Shown: positions 11,401-18,300 of the stretch, piece after piece | Layout of the letters: every line of letters starts with the position of its first letter | Numbering within the stretch: the first letter of the stretch is position 1 | DNA from: Spongospora subterranea | Taxonomy: Eukaryota; Endomyxa; Phytomyxea; Plasmodiophorida; Plasmodiophoridae | Assembly: GCA_900404475.1 (NCBI GenBank) | Contig: OUQQ01000411.1 | Span: 1 to 18,300 of the forward strand | Direction: 5' to 3' | DNA length: 18,300 nt | The notes under the pieces: model-generated | Databases searched by the model: none | What the model saw: only the letters and a program-made list of their open reading frames with translations | Told to the model about the DNA's origin: nothing | Position numbers and translations under genes: made by a program

Positions 11401-11951
11401 TAGCTCTGATCGTCATAATTGGGAGCACGAATTTCCCTGTATTGAGCTGACGCAGAACTGTATCGGTGATAAAGGTGCTGCTGCCATAGCCGACCTCTTA
11501 CGCGTCAACAAAACTATTACGCGTATTCGTTTGAGCAGGTGAATCATCATACAATAATTCTTTTTTTTACTAATGGTCTTGTCAACGCAGAAATGTTATT
11601 TCTGATAGCGGAATTGTCGCAATTTCCGCAGCATTATCAGCTAATCCTCGCAGAATAGAGGAGATTCTTCTGGCCCATAATCAGCTGACATCACGCGGTA
11701 TTATTGTTTTAGCAGACGCCCTTGAACATGTGAAGACGCCGCATATCATCGATTTATCGCGGAACCAGATGATTGGCCGATCTGGTATGAATATTCTCAT
11801 TTTCCTTGTCACGAGAAAACTTAATTGTTTTTTAGGAATAACGCGACTTCTCCAGGTTGATATTCCAATTAAGTTTGAAGGATTCACCATCGTCCGAGGA
11901 GTTGTCTCCGGTGAACGAGGCAACCAAAGTCGGGGAGAGCGTCGCGATTGA
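8486..11951 (+). CDS. Gene B: tandem CH - coiled coil - PH - leucine-rich-repeat protein, about 965 aa
   Basis: Exons: 8486-8604, 8674-9200, 9250-9507, 9559-9785, 9834-10196, 10242-10458, 10507-10672 (or -10626), 10724-11015, 11064-11327, 11380-11538, 11591-11784, 11836-11951; introns mostly 45-69 bases. Residues about 82-210 form CH1 (DQDVRAIITWANTYLK, DFRDGVRLIVLCE). About 230-320 form CH2 (VRTQLLEWVSQTF, FADGVAFCALVESL, GIPSVLKPEDF). A charged coiled coil spans about 330-495. A PH domain begins near 525 (RKGWLMLRKIGGSFF, KKRYFELRGDCLYHS). A helical stretch covers about 626-722, then about six 28-residue repeats of ribonuclease-inhibitor type (LQELCLCDNQIKDEGVALLA). Tandem CH domains bind F-actin and PH domains often bind phosphoinositides, so a membrane-actin scaffold is inferred. 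The last exon is the least certain; stop context overlaps the 3' side of gene C. Confidence 0.85.
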
Positions 11952-11990
11952 TAATACAATATACTTAGTTGGTAACATGGGTGATTACTG

Positions 11991-14664
11991 TCAATTTTTT
12001 ATTTCAGCCATGACTTTGATATTTCCCAACGTTAACCTCATGTTCATGTTTGCGAGTTCCGCCTGGTGACATTTTTCCCTCAAGGATTCCACTTCGGATT
12101 CTTTCCTTCGAAACCTGTCATCGCTGCGTTCCAACTCTGATTGCAGTATGGATTTTGTGGATTCCCAGGTTTTAGCGCTAGCCATTGACCGAATTAGTTC
12201 AACTTGGATAATCTCGCGTGCCTTGAAATGGACAGCGACAGATTTAGCAGTTAGTCTGTGAGCATTGATTAGCGGGTCTGACCTGAATTTCTTGCTGCAA
12301 CCGTGAGGCTTGTACAGTTTCAGCTGCTTGAAGGGTCTATCAAGGCGCATTTGGGGTGAGAAGCGATATGGGAATGGACGTCACTTAATTACCTGTATAT
12401 GGTGTTTATATTCTAGAGCTGTTTCCTCCATCTAGGTTCATCAATATAATTAATGCTCATGATCCATTTCTTTCCCCTTACCTGGCGTATCAACTTCCCA
12501 TCCTGGCGATGCCGCTCCTCCACCGCCGCTCTCTGCTCTTCTGCCACCCGCTGGCGGTCGCTCATGGCCATTGTCTGCTCATGAACTATTGTCTCGAGTC
12601 GCTCATAGGCCATGACTATGGCGCTACACTGGTCTCTGTCTTTGACATGTTGCTCTGATCGCATCCGTTCCTTCCAATCCACCTCTGATTGGCATCGCTC
12701 GTCCATAATGTCTATCAGTGTGGTCTGCCATTCCTTGGCCATCATGGTCACCCAGATTATCTCCTCAATACGCCTCTTCTCATTATGCTCATATTCCGCC
12801 TGTCTTGTCTTAGCTATCGACTTGACCATATCCATCTCTCGTTCTACACGTCCCTTGGCTGCCTGTTCCATATCAAGGCCCTCGTGTAAGGCGGCTATCT
12901 CCATGTCCCTGTTCCGCTTCTGTTCCTTTAGCTTGGCCAGGTTCATCTCCATATCCAATATCTATAAACCCTGTTAATATATAGTGTAATGGGGATATGC
13001 TCCTCATCAGCTGCACCTGATCATGATATGTCTTCTCTATTCCTATCACATCCCTCTCCTTCCTCTCCAGTTCACCCATCAAATCTGATAACATCTCCCG
13101 GTTATTGCTCAACTCACACTCCATATTCACCTGATTTATCATATCAGTCATTCATCTATCGCTCCCAATATTTATTTACGATCTGATCTGATAGTTCCCG
13201 TTTAGATCGCTCCAGCTGATTCCTATTCTCCACCTCAACCGATTCATGATTATAACATTTACCAATATCAACAGATAACGATTGTATCTGTCTCAAATCA
13301 ATCATTTGATATTGATTATTGCTCAACTGACCTTATCCTGTAATTCAATGATTGTCTGTTGTTGAGTCCATTTGATGACACGAGCGGTGTTCAAACTGTG
13401 AATGAGCTCAATGATTGAAAGATGATGATCTGTAATCTATTGGCAAGGTGAGAAGAAGTTGATAAAACACATTATAATGGAACTGAGTTGATATTACAGT
13501 ATTGGTCATCTGATTCAGATCAGTCTCATGAGTATTCCGTGTATCAATTAGGGTGTCGATCATCGCTTGATATGATTCTCTGCCCTTTACCACTTCCTCA
13601 CTTATATTCACAATCAATGATGATGAATCGCTGGTCACCTGATCCGGCCAACAATCCGATTTATCCTGCACATTATCAGCAAGTATCAAACTGCAATCGG
13701 TGTCGACCCAGGAATGACCTGATCTGGTACCACGAGACCCATTTGAAGCGCTCCCCAAAGGAGGGCCGATCGCTGCTCCAATTCCTGACGAAGCAGGGCG
13801 ATAACCGAGAGGAGCTGGTCGGGATCTGGACCCGGTACTGGGGGAAGATCTGCCGTGTCCTCTGGCTCCTCCAGACCTGGATCGCTCTCGTCCTCCCGTT
13901 CCTCAACTGAACACATCACACGCGATTGTGGTCAGATTGATGATCATGACGCCATGATTGTGTGTCCTAATATACTTGCTGGCATCAGATCGGCATTAGT
14001 CTCTTCAGTTAATGCAGCTAACTCCATCCAATGCGATTGATCCCCAGACAGCTTCTGTCTCCTCCAATTGTTCAGGGCGTCCTCACTGCTCATTCCTCGT
14101 TGATGAGCAGGGCCTTTCAGGGTCAATACTCCCTGGATAAAGTGCTCGAATTGTGATCGAGATAGCTCAAGCCTGCTCTCATTCTTTCGACTCATCAGAT
14201 TCAGTTTCCGAAATAGAATATTGACCTGTTGTCGATAGGAATGATCAGAGCGGTGATATAGTCAGTTCCACAATAACGATCACAACCTCTTCTCTACTGC
14301 TGAAGCACCCGGGAAACAAACCGAAATCTTTCATGAAATCGTTGAAATGTTTAAGATCCATAACTTGTCCCTTTTTTTCAATATAAGCGAATGTTTGACC
14401 AGGAGGAAGATAACCCCGACAATAATGATCAAATACACTTTTAACAGTTAATCGTTTGGGAATATCATGAACTATTCCACGATGATGATGATGCGGTTGA
14501 TGGACCTCAATAGTGACTTGATTTTTTAAAGCCTCTCTCATTAATTTCTTCTTCCCATTTCCAAGATCAGTTAAAAGAGCCTCCACGAAATTCGTATCTT
14601 GGACTTGTTTATCGTGAGTAATTTCATTGGTCGATCGTCGTCTGGCGAGGTGGCGCCCTTTCAT
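11991..14664 (-). CDS. Gene C: EF-hand-pair-like domain plus long coiled coil, about 705 aa
   Basis: Exons (minus strand): 14664-14284, 14225-13976, 13906-13719, 13665-13498, 13436-13332, 13287-13180, 13130-13017, 12961-12482, 12431-12393, 12336-12283, 12221-11991. All introns are GT/AG, 44-69 bases, and the frame closes to the stop. Residues about 70-165 (TVKSVFDHYCRGY, LKHFNDFMKDFGLFPG, LSRSQFEHFIQGVL) resemble the degenerate EF-hand-like helical domain of many protist cytoskeletal proteins; I see no canonical calcium loop. A His run (HQPHHHH) is at 55-61. An acidic Pro-rich linker (EEPEDTADLPPVPGPDPD) precedes the coiled coil, which fills about 220-705 and is rich in Glu, Arg and Met. A start 12 residues further up is possible by splicing 14743-14726 to 14682. 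Function is probably structural; partners are unknown. Confidence 0.8.
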
Positions 14665-15070
14665 CACACTATTGTAGTTGAACTGCAACACATTCTACTA
14701 CTGAGGGTGATTTGAATTGATTCACTGCCGATAGATCACCCATCTCGATCTCTACTCGATCCTCATTATTAACCAGCGAGCTGTGTTGGTATCCGACCCT
14801 TCTCGTTATTGTTCAGGATCATCACATCCTTCCCAGTATTGATCTGTCGATTGTCCTGGCCTGTTGGGTCCTGAACAGCCCTCTCTACAGTGTGATCAAG
14901 TTGCACCAGAACGTGCCAGACCCTTTTCTCCTTGTTCAGACACTTGTTCTATCTGCGACCAGTGTCAGTATTGAATCTTCAGCGCCAATTCCCAATCCAG
15001 CACAGCTACACTCTCTCTGACCAATACCAGCTCCGGGTCATAACTCGCCTGGGGAATCCTCCACATCATC
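14665..15070. promoter_or_regulatory. Divergent intergenic region between genes C and D
   Basis: These 406 bases lie between head-to-head start codons and presumably carry both promoters. The part up to 14743 may be 5' exon and intron of gene C (ATG at 14743-14741, a 43-base GT/AG intron, frame-compatible acceptor). No TATA-like element or other motif stands out. Confidence 0.45.
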
Positions 15071-16768
15071 ATGTTGTTCAGTCAACAGAGCAATGGACGA
15101 TCTTTGAGGTTTGCGACAGAGGCGAAATCACCTATTGGTAAAGCGATATCGAGAGTGATCAATAATCGCTCGATATTACTGGTAATAGCGAGTGTAATGT
15201 CTGTCATCACGATAATCGTGATGGCGTTGGCAATAATCAAGGATGATGGATTGGATCGCGATACCAATTCCTCTATGGTCAAGTCGGCGGTGATTCCGCT
15301 CCCCAGAACCATCAAGACCATTGATGAGCATATTTATACAGAGGGTGATATTCCCTATTTTAATGAGTCGGTTAAAGACTATCGAGAACGGATCTCAGGT
15401 CAACTCTCTAATTCCTATCCCAATACCATATTCATATCTCTGGCGTCATTCCGGGACAACTTCTGTCAGGACACGCTCTATTCGATATTCAATAAGGCCA
15501 AAGACCCAAAGCGGGTGTTTGTGGGAGTGGTTGATCAGATGAAGCCATGGGATGAACCATTGGCAGTTAACGAGACATACGATATCCCTTGTGAGAATAG
15601 GATCCCTATCAACCTATACCAACAGGTTCGATTGGTCAGAGTTAATGCCAGATATGGTCAAGGGCCAACACACGCCCGATATATCGCATCGAAATTATGG
15701 TAAGGGGGAGTAGGGGTTAAGGGTTAGAGGATCTGACTAATGACCGTTAGGGATGGGGAAGCGGTCTTCATGCAGATAGACGCTCATGCCAATTTCCTGC
15801 AGGATTGGGATCAGGAGCTGTTGATGAATCTGGCAGATATGCCTGAGCCGGATAGATCTGTTCTAAGCCATTATCCTGCATCAGAGATAGGGGATTTAGG
15901 GGGGAATATCAGGCAGTGGTGAGGGAGTTGATTGCCCCTTTACAGCCCCCCAGATTAACGGGATATTGTGATAGGAACTGTATGGTGACAACAGAATGGG
16001 CACCTCCTGGATTACTGTATCAGATACCGGATTGGTGTAGAGATGAGGTTGGGTCTTATCGCCATATCGCCAGCAGTTCATCACATCTTAAACGCGACCA
16101 ACAGAATATGGCTGAGGGTGTTGCCCTTGATAAACAGGGGCGCAAGACAACCTGTTATTCGCCATTTATTGGTGCTGGATTCCTCGCCGGACCCGCCCGT
16201 ATTCTCCATGACGCCCCTTATGATCGCTATCTTCCTTTCCTGTTCCATGGCGAGGAGATACTGTCAGAGATTCTCTAGCCGCCCTTACCTCTCTCCCAAC
16301 TGATCACCTCTTATCAGGATCGGGGCGAGATTATGGACGAGCGGTTGGGATCTGTTCACCCCTCGTCTGAACCTGCTCACTCATCTCTATGGGGAGCGCC
16401 GCCATAATGTATATGCAGACAATCCTGAGTGGGAACGGCCGGCAAGGCTGTCAGAGGCGAGAGCGAGGTTAATCCTGACATCAACCGTTGAGGCGGATGA
16501 GGAGATAGATCAGGTCAGGGGTGTCATTATCACAGGAGGAGGGGAGATAAGGTGCTGACACCTTCACAATCACTGACAGGAGATAGACCGATCGGAGATG
16601 GACGATCTGGGGATGGGATCTAAGAGAACCCTTAGTGATTATCTGGAGTATGCAGGGATTAACTGGTCAACAACACCACCAACGTTAGAGTCAAGGTGCT
16701 CAATGAGATACGATGGAGTTAAATGGAGATATGTCACGACAAAGGAGCCAGGGCAGGCCCAGGAATGA
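15071..16768 (+). CDS. Gene D: membrane-anchored GlcNAc-transferase-like protein (GT60 family)
   Basis: Exons: 15071-15699, 15751-16262, 16318-16513, 16580-16768 (introns 51, 55, 66 bases, GT/AG). About 508 residues if one base is added at the G run 15899-15904; as read, the frame breaks there and stops at 15920. Residues about 34-56 (SILLVIASVMSVITIIVMAL) are a signal anchor after a basic tail, so a type II Golgi or ER protein is expected. The catalytic domain shows the family landmarks: NTIFISLASFRD (about 118-129), ARYGQGPTHARYIASKLW, the D-x-H metal/nucleotide-sugar site MQIDAHANF (217-225), FIGAGFLAGPARI, LPFLFHGEEI, ARLWTSGWDLFTP and, near the C terminus, GSKRTLSDYLEYAGINW. Relatives transfer GlcNAc from UDP-GlcNAc to hydroxyproline of Skp1 or to mucin-type proteins. 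The acceptor here is unknown. Confidence 0.85.
15700..15750 (+). other. Intron 1 of gene D, G-rich
   Basis: The donor GTAAGG follows codon 209 and the acceptor TTAG precedes the codon for Asp211. A good branch-site candidate CTGACTAAT lies 10-20 bases before the acceptor. The 5' half holds runs of five, four, three and two G (15704-15730), telomere-like in look. The runs could form a quadruplex in the nascent RNA, but the fourth run is short. Confidence 0.7.
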
Positions 16769-17040
16769 ACATGATGACAGAAAGGGAAGAAGGAGCCATT
16801 ATCATTCATTTCATCGCCTCAATAATAATATAGTATTAGAGCAGAGAAGAGTTTATGATGGGTTGATTGAGTGAGTATTGAGGGAGGGGGGAGGGATGTA
16901 TGCCAGGTCCACGCTTGTGGGCAAGGACGGACGCGAAAGGAATGAGACAGAGAGAGATGTATTATTGAGAAGATTAAGATCGTAGGAATACAGTACTGTG
17001 GAGCGCAGTACATTCCCCTTTCAGAAAAAGAAATGTAGTA
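16769..17040. other. Spacer between gene D and the 3' gypsy element
   Basis: No gene is visible. This should contain the 3' UTR of gene D and perhaps the 3' LTR of the minus-strand gypsy element, whose coding part ends near 17045. Two ATA/AAT-rich patches (16795-16840) might include a polyadenylation signal. With only one end of the element in the window an LTR cannot be shown. Confidence 0.4.
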
Positions 17041-17312
17041 AAGTAAACTCGACTAATACCTGTTTCACCAGGTGATGGTCAGAATGATCTGACAGGAACT
17101 GTTGAATTATAGTAGGAATATCCCTGGATTATATCGAAGGGTTCCCAACTGGCGTCAGTTGTTTCAAAACCAATCCAATGAATTAGGAGGTCCAGTTGTC
17201 CAGACTCTGCACTTCGAATTCAGTAGAGGAGGTTACGCCAATATTATCCAGAAGCGCTGTGGTGACCTGTAAATTACGATCGCAGTAGTATTTCAAACGT
17301 TGAGCGTGAATA

Positions 17313-17633
17313 TCAGTTCGGTCGCCGGTGATTTAGAAATTCCACACGGTATATTTGGTCGTTAATCATACCAAAAATACGTGCAGTAGACCCGAGCCAA
17401 TTGTATATGGTTTTGTGGAAAAACAGCTTGATATTGCAGGTGACGAGCACGAAGTCGCCAATGGTAAAGTTGATTTGGCTTAGCGCTGGCATTCTATGAG
17501 CGGGACCGGTGTTGCTGTGCACGTTGTTTGGATAAACGGCTATTTGATGGATGACGTCAATCGATGATGCGAGTTCAGCTGTAAGTGATTGAATACGAAT
17601 AGGAATTAATGGAATGTCAGTTACTGAATCCAA
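17313..17633 (-). pseudogene. Integrase C-terminal (GPF/Y-like) part of the gypsy element
   Basis: An open frame of about 106 codons carries SIDVIHQIAVYPNNVHS, NFTIGDFVLVTCNIKLFFH and YNWLGSTARIFGMINDQIYR, matching the small beta-barrel module that follows the integrase core and ends before the chromodomain linker. It then hits a TGA at about 17313, and the continuation (DIHAQRLKYY) is in another frame. It is the longest uninterrupted piece of this element in the window. Confidence 0.65.
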
Positions 17634-17749
17634 AGACTATACAACTATCGTGGACAATGGGTCGAAGCCTGTCGTGGCCGTACACGTTGGTTCAACGTCA
17701 TATTAACGATGGGGAGAATGAAACGCCAATAGACTTCTAAAGCGAGACT

Positions 17750-18299
17750 ACATTCTGAGTGTCATTTCTTTGAAGCCTCAAGATTATACCGGTTCACGAT
17801 TTCCACCGTTCCGTTTGCCCATGGGGTGTAGGCCGTCGTGAAGTGCTGTGCTATGTGTAGACGACTGCAGAGCTCATCAATCACACGGGTTTTAAAGTGA
17901 GTGCCCTGATCGGACACATGTTAATACACAATTCCAAACCGTTTGAACCAGTCGATTAGACCAGTTACCACTGTGTGATGATCGGCAGATTCAAACGGGA
18001 TTAGTTCCATCAAGGCGGAGACATCGCCCTTGATCACAAGAATACGGTATATTGAAATGAGTGAGGAACGCCTTTCTTGACTTTAGAAATATATAGGAAG
18101 ACGATTAGGTCGGTTTGCATGCATAGCCAAATGGACGGGGAACGACAGACCCGTTGACCCGAATTCAGTGTAAACATTTGGAAACAAAGTCGGTTATCAA
18201 GTTCATGTTCGGCCACCAGAACCATTTGCGAATGAGCTTGATCGACAAGTCCGATACAAAATGACCGGATATTCTCATATGGGCTACAACCATGATCCG
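17750..18299 (-). pseudogene. Gypsy integrase core, inactivated
   Basis: The last cysteine of the zinc-binding domain is followed or replaced by a TGA (18167-18165) and another in-frame TAA is at 18107-18105. The segment expected to hold the first catalytic Asp reads IVFLYI (Val codon at 18102-18100) where the family has an Asp. The second Asp (VSDQGTHF, codon 17911-17909) and the Glu (NGTVEIVNR, codon 17803-17801) are kept and lie 35 residues apart, the classic D-x35-E spacing. A TAA at 17923-17921 interrupts just before the second Asp. It cannot encode an active integrase. Confidence 0.75.
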
Positions 18300-18300
18300 A

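Larger units (their letters stand above)
17040..18300 (-). mobile_element. Degenerate Ty3/gypsy element, integrase to chromodomain end (5' part outside window)
   Basis: Read leftward from 18299: an H-H-C-C zinc-binding domain (VVAHMRISGHFV, WFWWPNMNLITDFVSKCLH), the integrase core, a GPF/Y-like module (FTIGDFVLV, WLGSTARIF; within 17633-17313), a DIHAQRLKYYCDRNLQVT linker (about 17315-17262) and a chromodomain whose core HWIGFETTDASWEPFDII (about 17180-17127) is in a different frame from its two flanks. This order defines chromodomain-carrying gypsy elements. Reverse transcriptase and RNase H would lie beyond 18300. Stops and frameshifts throughout show an old copy. Confidence 0.75.

Noticed and set aside
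12612..12977. Plus-strand open frame of about 120 codons
   Set aside because: It is the shadow of the coiled-coil exon of gene C (12961-12482), whose splice-supported minus-strand frame explains the sequence.
16819..17013. Minus-strand open frame next to gene D
   Set aside because: About 64 codons, low-complexity, no motif and no neighbour to splice to; treated as spacer.
1..18300. CRISPR array, operons, bacterial promoters or ribosome-binding sites
   Set aside because: The spliceosomal introns and Pol III-type tRNA gene show nuclear eukaryotic DNA; no regularly spaced repeats were seen.

Overview
The window is eukaryotic nuclear DNA. It contains an intact tRNA-Ile with the eukaryote-type anticodon AAU, four multi-exon protein genes whose introns are nearly all 37-75 bases with GT/AG ends, and decayed Ty1/copia and Ty3/gypsy retroelements. 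The compact, intron-dense genes point to a protist or an early-diverging fungal or holozoan relative. The integrase and chromodomain wording of the gypsy remnant resembles elements I know from oomycetes and other protists. I cannot name the species.

Layout: (1) 1-5180 is a retroelement graveyard: copia fragments in both orientations (about 1-1680), the tRNA gene (1682-1754), a stretch I cannot assign (1755-2400), and a gypsy-like remnant on the + strand (about 2690-4960) whose reverse transcriptase is broken into several frames. (2) 5181-16768 is a dense cluster of four genes in alternating orientation. Gene A (minus, 8126-5181) encodes an unrecognised helical protein of about 780 residues. 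Gene B (plus, 8486-11951) encodes a protein of about 965 residues: tandem calponin-homology (actin-binding) domains, coiled coil, PH domain, helical region and leucine-rich repeats. Gene C (minus, 14664-11991) encodes a protein of about 705 residues with an EF-hand-pair-like N-terminal domain and a long coiled coil. Gene D (plus, 15071-16768) encodes a membrane-anchored glycosyltransferase of the Skp1-GlcNAc-transferase (GT60) type with an apparent one-base frameshift. (3) 17040-18300 is the 3' end of a second gypsy element on the minus strand (zinc-binding domain, integrase, chromodomain), full of stops and frameshifts.

A/B and C/D are head-to-head pairs sharing short intergenic regions (359 and 406 bp). 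B and C are tail-to-tail with stops 39 bp apart, so their 3' UTRs probably overlap. I see no evidence that the four genes form one pathway, although B and C both look cytoskeletal or scaffold-like. Exon models were made by hand from reading-frame continuity and splice signals. They are strong for B, C and D and for most of A; two junctions (A around 6490-6930, B around 10627-10723) are uncertain.
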